Shown in pieces: positions 31,921 through 40,570 of a stretch of 52,786 nucleotides of DNA. A program made the translations under genes and the position numbers. Within the stretch, counting starts at the first letter, position 1, and each line of letters starts with the position of its first letter. A model generated the notes under the pieces. The model saw only the letters and a program-made list of their open reading frames with translations, made no database searches and had not been told where the DNA came from. The stretch is from an uncultured Spirochaetaceae bacterium. Its GTDB lineage: Bacteria > Spirochaetota > Spirochaetia > Sphaerochaetales > Sphaerochaetaceae. Location of the stretch: assembly GCA_944389115.1 (NCBI GenBank), contig CALXLE010000089.1, positions 1 to 52,786 on the forward strand, given 5' to 3'.

Positions 31921-33231
31921 TCAGAAGAGGTATGCTTTTATATCAAGTGAATACATGAGGATCATGATCAGGAGCGCCATGATCATCCCGATGATCTGCA
32001 GGATGATATAGCTTCTCGGCGTAAGCTCTCTTCCTCTTATGAGCTCTGAGAGGCAGATGAGTATCTGTCCTCCATCGAAGGTGGGGACGGGAAGGAGATT
32101 GCCGGCAGCAAGTGATACGGATACGGCGGCAAGGAGCTGGAAGAGCGATCGTATGCCGCTGTACGCGCTCTCGCTGAATGCAAGAACCGTTATGCCTCCG
32201 ATATTCTCCGCAGCTTTGACGGGCCCCGTGAGCACCGACAGCGCATCCTCGAGATGGAATGTGATAAGCGCCCCGAGTGCTTCGATTGCCGATGCCGCGA
32301 TATCAAGGGAGCGGCTTATGCCGTAAAGAAGGGGAGAAGAGGTGTCCCTGCTTATCCTGATGCCTCCTGCCCATGCAAATGGCAGAGTTCCATCGATTAT
32401 CTTCCTCTCGATAAGTTCCCCATCTCGTTCGATTATCATCGAGAAATCATCTTTATCTATGGCGTAGAGATCAAGCTGGCTATCTATTGGTCTGCCGTCC
32501 GCCTCTATTATCCTGTCGCCCTCCAGGAAATCATCCGAGAGCGTGCGGCCGACGATAGGATCGATCAATACCGTTATCCCGAATGATGGATTCCCATCGA
32601 TCATCAGTGGCTCAAGGACTGTATCGATAAGCTCTCCATCACGTGATACCTTAATCGGTACTTTCTCTCCCTGCCTGGACCGCAGGAAGTCCTCAACGCT
32701 CTGCCAGTCTGGGAAGACTGTATTTCCAGATGAGATTATCCTGTCTCCTTTTTCGATTCCTGGCTGCTTCATAGCCTCAGGAAAGAGCTCTGGATAGAAT
32801 GAGATGGGAACGACCACCGCAGGATTCGAAATCCTTTCTACGGGTATCATCGCTGATGCGGAAAGGATAAGGATGGCAAGGACTATATTCATCAGCGGTC
32901 CTGCGAGATAGATCATTATCCTCCTGATAGGGGTTGTCCCGAAGTATGATCCATGCTCTGTCTTCTCGAATGTCGTGCTTTTGTCCCTCAGCGCTTTCAT
33001 GAGATCCATAGAGCCCTTCATCCTGCAGTAGCCTCCGAATGGTATGGCAGATAGCCTGTATTCCGTATCAGGCCCATATATGGAGAAGAGGCGAGGCCCG
33101 AATCCATATGAGAGCACCTCAACATCGATACCCATGGATCTTGCCGCAATGAAATGCCCCAGTTCGTGGAGGAATATCACAAGACCAATGCCGAGAAGGC
33201 CAATAGCCATGTAGATCAGGTGTATAAGCAT
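31921..33231 (-). CDS. rseP: Site-2 (M50) intramembrane zinc metalloprotease RseP
   Basis: The 436-aa membrane protease has the zinc motif HELGH (22-26) in the first helix. Residues GIDVEVLSYGFGPRLFSI form the MRE loop. PDZ-like domains occupy the middle (GDRIISSGNTVFPDWQSVEDFL, GDRIIEADGRPIDSQLDLYAI). The third ligand motif LLPVPTFDGGQ is near the C-terminus. The family performs regulated intramembrane proteolysis of anti-sigma factors and clears signal peptides. It is the last gene of the rpsB-to-rseP run, and the start overlaps dxr by 16 bases with GAGGAAG upstream. Confidence 0.95.
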   Translation of the reverse strand: MLIHLIYMAIGLLGIGLVIFLHELGHFIAARSMGIDVEVLSYGFGPRLFSIYGPDTEYRLSAIPFGGYCRMKGSMDLMKALRDKSTTFEKTEHGSYFGTTPIRRIMIYLAGPLMNIVLAILILSASAMIPVERISNPAVVVPISFYPELFPEAMKQPGIEKGDRIISSGNTVFPDWQSVEDFLRSRQGEKVPIKVSRDGELIDTVLEPLMIDGNPSFGITVLIDPIVGRTLSDDFLEGDRIIEADGRPIDSQLDLYAIDKDDFSMIIERDGELIERKIIDGTLPFAWAGGIRISRDTSSPLLYGISRSLDIAASAIEALGALITFHLEDALSVLTGPVKAAENIGGITVLAFSESAYSGIRSLFQLLAAVSVSLAAGNLLPVPTFDGGQILICLSELIRGRELTPRSYIILQIIGMIMALLIMILMYSLDIKAYLF

Positions 33232-34298
33232 ATCGCTTCCTCTGCCATCCTTCCTGCTTCTTCCACCTGTTCAAGTATGATTCCCAGTGATGAAGGCTCA
33301 GTATCCCATCCTGCATCAAGGACCTTCTCTGTGACTTTCGGAATATCATTAAAACCTATGCGCTCGGAAAGGAATGCATTCACCGCTTTCTCATCAGCTG
33401 CAGCGAATGCGATAGGATAGGAGCGTCCCTGCTCAAGCGCACTGTAGCCAAGGCTGAGCATCGGGAACCTCTTTCTGTCCCAGCCCTCGAATGTAAGGGA
33501 GAGGGTGGAGAAATCAAGGGGACGGACAAGCTTTGCCTGAGAGTGTCCGCCTGTTATGGCGGAGACTATCGGGAGTGTCATATCGGGAATGGAAAGCAGT
33601 GCATATACAGCTCCATCAGGGGATTCTATCATCGAATGCACAATCGATTCCTTATGCACTGTTACCTCGATCTTTTCCGGTGGGAATGAGAACAGATATG
33701 ATGCCTCGATAACCTCAAGCGCCTTGTTTGCAAGCGTCGCACTGTCAATCGTTATCTTCCTTCCCATCTTCCAAGTGGGGTGGTTAAGCGCCTCGTCGAC
33801 GGTTATCCTGGACATATCCTTCCTGTCCCTGAAAGGTCCTCCTGATGCCGTGATGATGAGCCTTTCTGCTTTATGCCCATTAAGAAGATGCCATATTGCG
33901 CTGTGCTCACTGTCGACAGGTATGATGCTGATGCCTTTCCTCTCGGCTTTGTCCAGGAGGAACCGTCCTCCGAGCACAACCGATTCCTTGTTCGCAAGAG
34001 CGATGTTTATGCCCATATCGATGAGGAGATCGGAGTAGCGGAGGCCTGCGATGCCAGAGACGCCATTGAGCGCTATGTCAGGGGATACGGATGAGATGAA
34101 TGTTCTGATTTCCTCTTCCGTCCTCTCCTTTGCAAGGAAAACAGGTACACCGAATTCTGTTTTAAGATCATATATTCTGCTGTCGTCGTAGGCAATCAGT
34201 CCTGCAATCACCGTATCTTCCATAAGGGAAGATCTGAAAGCATCAAGGCATGTTGTACCGATTGATCCTGTTGCGCCTAGGATCAGAAGACGCTTCAT
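33216..34298 (-). CDS. dxr: 1-deoxy-D-xylulose 5-phosphate reductoisomerase
   Basis: The 360-aa NADPH enzyme performs the first committed step of the MEP isoprenoid pathway. The motifs are LLILGATGSIGTTCLDAF, ALANKESVVLGG, the metal site IIPVDSEHSAIWHLL, ITASGGPFRD, and NHPTWKMGRKITIDSATLANKALEVIEA with VHKESIVHSMIE. All family elements are present. Its start overlaps cdsA by 4 bases. It sits with uppS and cdsA, linking isoprenoid supply to undecaprenyl and phospholipid synthesis. Confidence 0.97.
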   Translation of the reverse strand: MKRLLILGATGSIGTTCLDAFRSSLMEDTVIAGLIAYDDSRIYDLKTEFGVPVFLAKERTEEEIRTFISSVSPDIALNGVSGIAGLRYSDLLIDMGINIALANKESVVLGGRFLLDKAERKGISIIPVDSEHSAIWHLLNGHKAERLIITASGGPFRDRKDMSRITVDEALNHPTWKMGRKITIDSATLANKALEVIEASYLFSFPPEKIEVTVHKESIVHSMIESPDGAVYALLSIPDMTLPIVSAITGGHSQAKLVRPLDFSTLSLTFEGWDRKRFPMLSLGYSALEQGRSYPIAFAAADEKAVNAFLSERIGFNDIPKVTEKVLDAGWDTEPSSLGIILEQVEEAGRMAEEAICLYT

Positions 34299-35137
34299 AT
34301 GCTGAGCACTAATGTGATAATGGCAACATATACAGGCGCTGCCATTATTACCGAATCAACAGAATCCAGTATTCCTCCGCGGCCAGGGATGATGGAACCG
34401 GAGTCCTTGACCTCCGCAGAGCGCTTGAACGAGGATTCGATGAGATCTCCGACCGTTCCAAGGCAGGCTGTTATGAATCCTACGATGAATCCCTCTGCTG
34501 CGTTGTAGATGAAGACATCGGGGAAGAGCACCGCTGAGAGCACACCAAGGATTCCTGGTATCATAAGACCGCCGACAAAGCCCGCGATCGACTTGTTCGG
34601 ACTGACCTTCAATACTCCCTTGTTATTCCTGCCGAATGCAATTCCGAAGAAGAATGCGAACGTATCGGAAGAGAAGACAAGAAGGAAGAAGAAGAGTATG
34701 AACCAGGCAGCATTCTGGAAGAATGCAAGCCTTATGATGAATGATGCGAAAAGTCCTGGATATATGATATTCAGCACCGTCTTGCTATTGCGTTCCCATG
34801 TTCCATGGAAGCTGTCGGATGCTCCTGAGAAGATCTCTATGAAGAGAGTCAGCCCTATAAGGAACATAAGCGTATAGAACGTAAGCTCAGTATCGCTGAA
34901 GTATGAGAACTGCACGTACTGGGCGAGCGGAAGAAGCGCACCTGTGTACGATGTGAATGGGAGCTTTTCCCCGTCCTTCGAGAGCAGCTGATGCATCTCA
35001 ACAGATCCAAGTAGCGTAAGTCCCATGATAAGGATGCAGAATGCAAGATAATTGAGATGGGGAAGGAAGACGACTATACCGATAAGAACCGGTACAGCAA
35101 TGCACCCTGTCATTACCCGTTTAGCCATTGATGTCAT
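34295..35137 (-). CDS. cdsA: Phosphatidate cytidylyltransferase
   Basis: The 280-aa polytopic inner-membrane enzyme makes CDP-diacylglycerol from phosphatidate and CTP. Several helices are visible. The family signature near the C-terminus is GTVGDLIESSFKRSAEVKDSGSIIPGRGGILDSVDS (S-x-x-K-R-x4-K-D-x5-P-G-H/R-G-G-x-x-D-R/S), with R in place of the usual H in PGHGG. It overlaps dxr and uppS by 4 bases each. Confidence 0.95.
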   Translation of the reverse strand: MTSMAKRVMTGCIAVPVLIGIVVFLPHLNYLAFCILIMGLTLLGSVEMHQLLSKDGEKLPFTSYTGALLPLAQYVQFSYFSDTELTFYTLMFLIGLTLFIEIFSGASDSFHGTWERNSKTVLNIIYPGLFASFIIRLAFFQNAAWFILFFFLLVFSSDTFAFFFGIAFGRNNKGVLKVSPNKSIAGFVGGLMIPGILGVLSAVLFPDVFIYNAAEGFIVGFITACLGTVGDLIESSFKRSAEVKDSGSIIPGRGGILDSVDSVIMAAPVYVAIITLVLSI

Positions 35138-35820
35138 ACGAGTCCTCCGAATCTTCTATCCCGCTTCTGGAAATCTGATATGATTTTATCAATCATATTC
35201 TCATCCCAATCTGGCCAGAGTTTATCATAAAAACCGATTTCTGCATAGCTTGACTGGAGAAGAAGGAAACCGGAGAGCCTTTTCTCTCCTCCTGAGCGTA
35301 CAATGAAATCGGGTGGGGGAACTTCCGGATTGTCGAGATAGCGCATCAGAGTGCTGCAGCTCAATGTCTTCTCCCCAGCTTCTGCTGCGGATGATATTGC
35401 TCTCTCGATCTCATCCTCTCCTCCGTAGTTCAGCGCAAGCTGGATTGTCATTCCAGTGTTCATAGCGGTGGAGCTGACTGCCTCATCAAGCGCACTCAGG
35501 ACATTGTCAGAGAGTCCTTGCCTTCTTCCAAGATGAAGTATCCTGAAGCCCTTTGCGCTGATTGACTTCAGGTTCTCCCTGAAGCCCGATGTGAAAAGAC
35601 CCATCAGGAATGATACTTCCTCGATGGGTCTCTTCCAGTTCTCTGTAGAGAAACAGTAAAGCGTGAGGAAGCGGATACCGCGCTCAGATGCATGCTCAGC
35701 TATCCTGACTGCAGTCTCAGCGCCTGCCTTGTGGCCGTCGGATCGCCGGAGCCCTCTCTGGAGCGCCCAGCGTCCGTTGCCATCCATTATTATGGCAAGA
35801 TGATCCAGCTTCCCCTTCAC
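35134..35820 (-). CDS. uppS: Undecaprenyl diphosphate synthase
   Basis: The 228-aa cis-prenyltransferase produces the C55 carrier for cell-wall synthesis. The motifs are HLAIIMDGNGRWALQRGLRRSDGHKAGAE (catalytic D in MDGN), LTLYCFSTENWKRP, LALNYGGEDEIERA and PDFIVRSGGEKRLSGFLLLQSSYAEIGF. The last matches the family RTGGE-R-S-F-W-Q-Y-E region, with S for T and LQSSY for the usual WQSAY. It is slightly shorter than most. It ends in a 4-base overlap with cdsA. Confidence 0.95.
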   Translation of the reverse strand: MKGKLDHLAIIMDGNGRWALQRGLRRSDGHKAGAETAVRIAEHASERGIRFLTLYCFSTENWKRPIEEVSFLMGLFTSGFRENLKSISAKGFRILHLGRRQGLSDNVLSALDEAVSSTAMNTGMTIQLALNYGGEDEIERAISSAAEAGEKTLSCSTLMRYLDNPEVPPPDFIVRSGGEKRLSGFLLLQSSYAEIGFYDKLWPDWDENMIDKIISDFQKRDRRFGGLV

Positions 35821-36375
35821 TTAGATTTCCATTATCTCCTTTTCCTTGGCATCTGCGATCTTTCCGATCTCTGCAATCGCGTTGTCGGTCAGCTTCTGGA
35901 TCTTTGTCTCTCCTTCCTTCTGCTGGTCCTCGCTGATGTCACCGCTCTTCTGGAGCTTCTTCAGCTCCTCCATAGCATCGCGGCGGATATTCCTTACAGC
36001 AACCCTTGCGCCTTCAGCCGTTGCCTTGGCGCTCTTCGCGAGCTCCTTCCTCCTGTCCTCTGTAAGAGGCGGGAACGCAATTCTGATGAGTTTTCCGTCA
36101 TTGTTCGGATTGAGTCCGAGCTCTGACTTCTGGATTGCCTTCTCGATTGCAGGGAGAACGGTCTTGTCCCAAGGCTGGATCACAACAAGCCGTGCCTCTG
36201 GAACGCTGATCGAAGCGACCTGGGAGAGGGGAGTCTCCGCTCCGTAGTAATCGACCTTGATCTTGTCGAAGAGGGAAGCTGAAGCCCTGCCAGTCCTAAG
36301 CATCGCGAATTCAGCGCTGAGTGCCTCAGTGCTCTTCTTCATCCTCTGCTCACAGTTGTCGATAACACTCTGCAT
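35821..36375 (-). CDS. frr: Ribosome recycling factor
   Basis: The 184-aa tRNA-shaped protein splits post-termination ribosomes with EF-G. The start MQSVIDNCEQRMKKSTEALSAEFAMLRTGRASASLFDKIKVDYYG and the motif ARVAVRNIRRDAMEELKKLQKSGDISEDQ are diagnostic. It lies directly downstream of tsf (11-base gap). pyrH, usual at this place in many bacteria, is missing. Confidence 0.97.
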   Translation of the reverse strand: MQSVIDNCEQRMKKSTEALSAEFAMLRTGRASASLFDKIKVDYYGAETPLSQVASISVPEARLVVIQPWDKTVLPAIEKAIQKSELGLNPNNDGKLIRIAFPPLTEDRRKELAKSAKATAEGARVAVRNIRRDAMEELKKLQKSGDISEDQQKEGETKIQKLTDNAIAEIGKIADAKEKEIMEI

Positions 36376-36386
36376 CGGGAACCTCC

Positions 36387-37241
36387 TCAGCCGTTGACAC
36401 CAGCCTGGTATACGAAGTAGGAGACGATCTCAAGCTTTGCTCCATGAGCCTTGCCGACCTCGCCGAGCATCTGCGTGACAGACTTTGTATCGTCCTTTAC
36501 GAATGGCTGGTCAAGGAAGCAGACTTCCTTGTAGAGCTTGGAGAGCTTTCCTCTCACGATGCCCTCTCTGACCTGCTCCGGCTTTGCTATGAGCTTCTCA
36601 TCGGACTCAACCTGCTTGCGGAAGATTGAGAGCTGCTCCTCCTGATATGCTGCATCTACAACCTTGTCCGAAAGGAACTGAGGCTTGTATGCTGCTGCAT
36701 GGAGAGCGAGATTGTGCGTGAACTCAGCGACCTCTGCATCGGAGAAAATCTCCGGCTTGTCGGACTTGAGGACAACGAGAACGGAAACAGCACCGTCACC
36801 ATGGACATATGTTGATGCATACTCGTCTGCTGCGATGTCAACAACATTGAACTTAACAAGGTGCATGTTCTCCTTGATGATTGCGATAAGAGCCTCGACC
36901 ATGCCTGTGAGCTCATCGTTGATCTCTGTGTATCCCTTCTCAAGGATGACGGAGCAGAGGTCATCGCCAAGCTTTGCGAAGTCCGCGTTCTTTGCAACGA
37001 AGTCAGTCTCGCAGGAGAGCGAGAGGATGACTGCCTTGCCATTTCCTGTCTTTACGAAGACGCGGCCATTCTCGGTAGCTCTGTCCTGTCTCTTAGCAAC
37101 TGCTGCAAGTCCCATCTCCTTGAGGATCTTCTCAGCCTTGGCAAAATCGCCATCAGCCTCGGAGAGTGCCTTCTTGCAGTCCATCATACCTGCTCCGGTG
37201 ATATCCCTGAGCTTCTTTACATCTGCTGCGCTGATTGCCAT
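36387..37241 (-). CDS. tsf: Elongation factor Ts
   Basis: The 284-aa guanine-nucleotide exchange factor acts on EF-Tu. The N-terminal UBA module (MAISAADVKKLRDITGAGMMDCKKALSEADGDFAKAEKILKE) and the core TDFVAKNADF signature are present. ATG 37241 with AGGAGG 6 bases upstream is chosen; the longer open frame reads into the rpsB tail. It follows rpsB after 13 bases. Confidence 0.97.
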   Translation of the reverse strand: MAISAADVKKLRDITGAGMMDCKKALSEADGDFAKAEKILKEMGLAAVAKRQDRATENGRVFVKTGNGKAVILSLSCETDFVAKNADFAKLGDDLCSVILEKGYTEINDELTGMVEALIAIIKENMHLVKFNVVDIAADEYASTYVHGDGAVSVLVVLKSDKPEIFSDAEVAEFTHNLALHAAAYKPQFLSDKVVDAAYQEEQLSIFRKQVESDEKLIAKPEQVREGIVRGKLSKLYKEVCFLDQPFVKDDTKSVTQMLGEVGKAHGAKLEIVSYFVYQAGVNG

Positions 37242-37254
37242 ATTGTCCTCCTGA

Positions 37255-38130
37255 TTATTTTGTGAAGTAGTCCTCTTCGTCCTCTTCCTGCTCGTCTGCG
37301 CTGTCCTCTTCCTTATCCTCTGCAGGAACATAGTTGGAGTAGTCGACATCTTCGTCGTCGGACTTCTCATCCTTGTCCTCTACAGGAGCGGCGTTGATTG
37401 CAGCCTCCTCATCCTCATCGTCGAGTGATTCGATGATCTGGATGCCAGCCTCGCTATCTGCGTCGATGACAGCATTTGCAATAATCTCGACAAAGAGAGA
37501 GATTGCGCGGATTGCATCATCATTGCCCGGGATCGGGTATGTGATGTCTGTAGGATCGCAGTTTGTATCGACAACGGCGATGACAGGGATGCCAAGCCTC
37601 TTTGCCTCTGCAACTGCAAGAGCTTCCTTCTTTGTATCGATGATGAAAAGTGCTCCTGGGAGCTCCTTCATGTCCTTGATTCCGCCGAGGTTCTTCTCGA
37701 GCTTGTTCTTTTCCTTTGTATAGAGAGCAACTTCCTTCTTTGTGAGGGAATCGAATGTTCCATCAGCTTCCATTCTCTCGATTCTCTTGAGAGTTGCGAT
37801 GCTCTTCTTGATTGTTGTGAAATTGGTGAGCATTCCACCAAGCCAGCGATTTGAAACATAAGGCATTCCGCATCTCTTTGCCTCTGTCTCGATAGCCTGC
37901 TGTGCCTGCTTCTTAGTTCCGACAAACAGAATCTGCTTGCCATTCTTTACCTGTGTCCTGACAGCCTCATATGCCTCAACGATGCAGGCAGATGTCTTCT
38001 GCAGGTCGATAATGTGGATCCCGTTCCTCTCTGTGAAGATGAAGCGGGCCATCTTCGGATTCCATCTCTTTGTCTGATGTCCGAAATGTACGCCTGACTC
38101 AAGCAGGCTCTTCATGGTTACTACAGCCAT
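37255..38130 (-). CDS. rpsB: 30S ribosomal protein uS2 with acidic tail
   Basis: The 291-aa protein has a core (about 1-225) with [75 protein letters not shown] and [24 protein letters not shown]. The C-terminal 65 or so residues are strongly acidic (for example [17 protein letters not shown] and [18 protein letters not shown]) and are not part of the normal fold. GGAGG precedes the ATG by 7 bases. A GACGG/CCGTC hairpin in the leader (about 38142-38156) may take part in S2 autoregulation. It heads the operon to rseP. Confidence 0.96.
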   Translation of the reverse strand: MAVVTMKSLLESGVHFGHQTKRWNPKMARFIFTERNGIHIIDLQKTSACIVEAYEAVRTQVKNGKQILFVGTKKQAQQAIETEAKRCGMPYVSNRWLGGMLTNFTTIKKSIATLKRIERMEADGTFDSLTKKEVALYTKEKNKLEKNLGGIKDMKELPGALFIIDTKKEALAVAEAKRLGIPVIAVVDTNCDPTDITYPIPGNDDAIRAISLFVEIIANAVIDADSEAGIQIIESLDDEDEEAAINAAPVEDKDEKSDDEDVDYSNYVPAEDKEEDSADEQEEDEEDYFTK

Positions 38131-38347
38131 AGTAATCCTCCATACGCCTGACGGATATACCGTCCCCAGCTCTGTATCTCACCCATACGGGCGGAAATTC
38201 TGCATTATGCAGTCGGATGTTAATATCTCATGTAATCGATGGGTTGTTCAAGTAGTTTTCATGATGTAACCTGAAATGGTCAGAATTGTTTATTGTTTTG
38301 TTCGGACAAAGAAGGTGCTTTGCACATTCTCCTGGAGGATGGAGTTT

Positions 38348-39187
38348 ATGAAACGGTATGGAATACTGCTTCCTATAGCGGCTATGCTTCTATTTGCAGC
38401 CTCGTGCTCGCTTGATCAGCTCGGTGATTCGCTCAGTGCAATGGGCACGAATATACTTGGGCCTGCACCTGTTGATGCTACAAGTGTCACTAAAATTGCG
38501 GATAATGCCACGGCCACTGATCTTACTGGCGGCGGCCCGGTAAAGACGAATGATGACGGCTCCGTCTTAATCGATACAGGGAATAAGGAAGTCAGGATAG
38601 AAGGGATCAGTCTAGCTCAGGTCGATTCCATTCTTTCCGATCTCTCTGCAAATGAGATTGCATCCATCGGCATGACGCTGGAAGTGCAGGGGGACAGCTC
38701 AGCTCTCTTCGATGCGATGAAAGCCCCTGTCTCTGACGAGGCTGTCCTCGATGGCCTCCATGGCACTGCGAGCATCTTCTCCGGGATAATCGATTCAATC
38801 TCCTCCCAGCTTGGGAATCTTCCTTCAGAGGTCGGTGACCCGATAAGGGAGATCAGCTCAGGTCTTAAGGCCCTATCCTCCGGTCAGGCGACCAAGGGCG
38901 ATCTCCTCCTTCTCCAGATAACACAGAGCCTTGTCTTCGATGTCCTTGATGTAGTTACCGATGCAAATGGTGAGCTTCTTACCGATTTCAATATTGAGAT
39001 GCTCGAGGGCGAATCGGTCCAGTCTGTCATAAGCTCCGCTGGTGTGCTTATCGGATTTGCCCAGGTTCTGCAGAATGGCAATGAGACAGCCGGCAACCAG
39101 TCCCTGATCACAACGGTCAATGATCTTCTTGATCAGCTTCAGGACTATATTGATAACCTTGGAAACGCAGGAGGTGAGGCTGTATGA
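38348..39187 (+). CDS. Lipoprotein of unknown function
   Basis: The 279-aa protein has lipobox LLFAASC (signal MKRYGILLPIAAMLLFAAS). The mature part is mostly helical and serine-, leucine- and aspartate-rich with no recognised domain. The segments SQLGNLPSEVGDPIREISSGLKALS and LITTVNDLLDQLQDYIDNLG are amphipathic. It overlaps the following barrel gene by 4 bases, so the lipoprotein may be the periplasmic or membrane partner of that outer-membrane protein. The start is chosen because GGAG lies upstream and the signal peptide begins there. The 217 bases before it hold divergent promoters, not clearly readable. Confidence 0.8.
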   Translation: MKRYGILLPIAAMLLFAASCSLDQLGDSLSAMGTNILGPAPVDATSVTKIADNATATDLTGGGPVKTNDDGSVLIDTGNKEVRIEGISLAQVDSILSDLSANEIASIGMTLEVQGDSSALFDAMKAPVSDEAVLDGLHGTASIFSGIIDSISSQLGNLPSEVGDPIREISSGLKALSSGQATKGDLLLLQITQSLVFDVLDVVTDANGELLTDFNIEMLEGESVQSVISSAGVLIGFAQVLQNGNETAGNQSLITTVNDLLDQLQDYIDNLGNAGGEAV

Positions 39188-40389
39188 AGAAAGCCATAGC
39201 GGTTCTTATAATCTCTTCTCTTGTATTCTCCCTTTCAGCTGTCGCCAATCCTGGCACAGATTCCGCATATGCGGCTATAAAGTCACCATTCGAGCTCTCA
39301 GATACACGTTTCTCAGCGATGGGAAGCGCTGGAATCGCGATACAGGAGGGAGTATCTGCGCTCTATCGCAACCCAGCAGGTCTTGCGGAGGGTAGCCTCG
39401 ATATCGATCTGCCTTCAATCACATTCACGATGTACAATCCAGCGAAGATCCTCTCGAGCGGCGTTATCCAGGATCTTACATCAGGTGGTAATCAGGCGCT
39501 GGACAAAGGGCTGGATTTCCTTGAATCCCTTGGAGTTTACAACAAGCTTTTCCAGATGGATGCAAGCGCAGGCTTCACCGCAAAAGGCTTCGGTTTCGGC
39601 TTTGCTATCCAGGATATAATCCACACCTATAACGGAAGCGGCAGCTTCGCGGCATCGTCTTCGCTTATCAACCAGATGAATGCGGTGCTCTCTCTTGGCT
39701 ATGGCTATAGGTTCAATCTTCCCATGGACTACTCCATCGACGTAGGTCTTGCCGTCAGATTCAACTATATCGCTTTTACGAATACGATAGGGGCGGGCAA
39801 TGTGCTTGGCATGGTCTCAGGAGGGGAAGGCAATCCATTCGAGACAATTCTTCAGGAGACTCCGATGATGGCCGGATTCTCCATTCCTATAGATATTGGT
39901 GTGACGGCCAATATGCCTCTCGGCTTCTCCGTCAGCATCGCGGCGAGGAACATCAATGGAAGATACTATATGACTGCCATTGATTCCATCTCCGAATGGT
40001 CAAGGAATCCATTCGGATCGGGCTCCTCGAACAAGTTCACATTCGACTCCGACTGCCACCTCGATATAGGTGTAGCCTGGCAGTGGGATGAGGCATGGTG
40101 GTTCAAGCCTACGATCGCGCTCGATTTCGTCGATCTCATCGGCTTCAAGGATGATACATCATTCTCATTCAGGAGCTTCATGAAGCATGTGAATATCGGG
40201 GCGGAGTTCGAGTTCGTCAATTCCATTGCACTTCGCGCAGGTCTTACAGGAGGCTATCTCTCGCTCGGCCTTGGCATCGATCTCCATGTTCTCAGGATCG
40301 ATTGCTCATACTACTGGCAGGAGCTGGGAGAGGTCGCAGGCGCAAAGGGCACCGACGCATTCGCCATCAATTTCAAGCTTGGCTGGTAG
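39184..40389 (+). CDS. Outer-membrane beta-barrel protein (UPF0164/PorV-like)
   Basis: The 401-aa protein has signal peptide MKKAIAVLIISSLVFSLSAVA. The mature N-terminus DTRFSAMGSAGIAIQEGVSALYRNPAGLAEG is the motif shared by PorV, FadL-like and treponemal UPF0164 proteins (early A-M-G-G/S-A, then N-P-A-G-L). The rest alternates hydrophobic strands with glycine and aromatic residues (YGYRFNLPMDYSIDVGLAVRFNY, LRAGLTGGYLSLGLGIDLHVLRIDCSYYWQE) and ends in the aromatic W, as expected of a barrel. A strong terminator follows at 40414. Transport substrate is unknown. Confidence 0.85.
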   Translation: MKKAIAVLIISSLVFSLSAVANPGTDSAYAAIKSPFELSDTRFSAMGSAGIAIQEGVSALYRNPAGLAEGSLDIDLPSITFTMYNPAKILSSGVIQDLTSGGNQALDKGLDFLESLGVYNKLFQMDASAGFTAKGFGFGFAIQDIIHTYNGSGSFAASSSLINQMNAVLSLGYGYRFNLPMDYSIDVGLAVRFNYIAFTNTIGAGNVLGMVSGGEGNPFETILQETPMMAGFSIPIDIGVTANMPLGFSVSIAARNINGRYYMTAIDSISEWSRNPFGSGSSNKFTFDSDCHLDIGVAWQWDEAWWFKPTIALDFVDLIGFKDDTSFSFRSFMKHVNIGAEFEFVNSIALRAGLTGGYLSLGLGIDLHVLRIDCSYYWQELGEVAGAKGTDAFAINFKLGW

Positions 40390-40413
40390 AGCAGTTTTCT
40401 GCCATTGGGGATA

Positions 40414-40453
40414 GGGACTTAGGAGCATTGCACGGCTTCCAAGTCCCTTTTTT
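40414..40453 (+). terminator. Terminator after the barrel gene
   Basis: GGGACTT and AAGTCCC (40414-40420, 40441-40447) form a stem, partly continued inward, followed by TTTTTT. Confidence 0.85.
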
Positions 40454-40491
40454 CGTCGTTGAAGTACAGAACCTGCAGTATCTGTTTTTGT

Positions 40492-40520
40492 TTGACGCCT
40501 CCTGAAAGTCATCTTAGACT
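40492..40520 (+). promoter_or_regulatory. hppA promoter and leader hairpin
   Basis: TTGACG (40492-40497), 17 bases, TAGACT (40515-40520). The leader contains a perfect hairpin ATCCAGC-GTG-GCTGGAT (40530-40546) and a second GCTGG at 40553 that could compete for the same CCAGC. Confidence 0.5.
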
Positions 40521-40570
40521 GATAATATGATCCAGCGTGGCTGGATGTCCTCGCTGGAAAGGTGGTTCAA

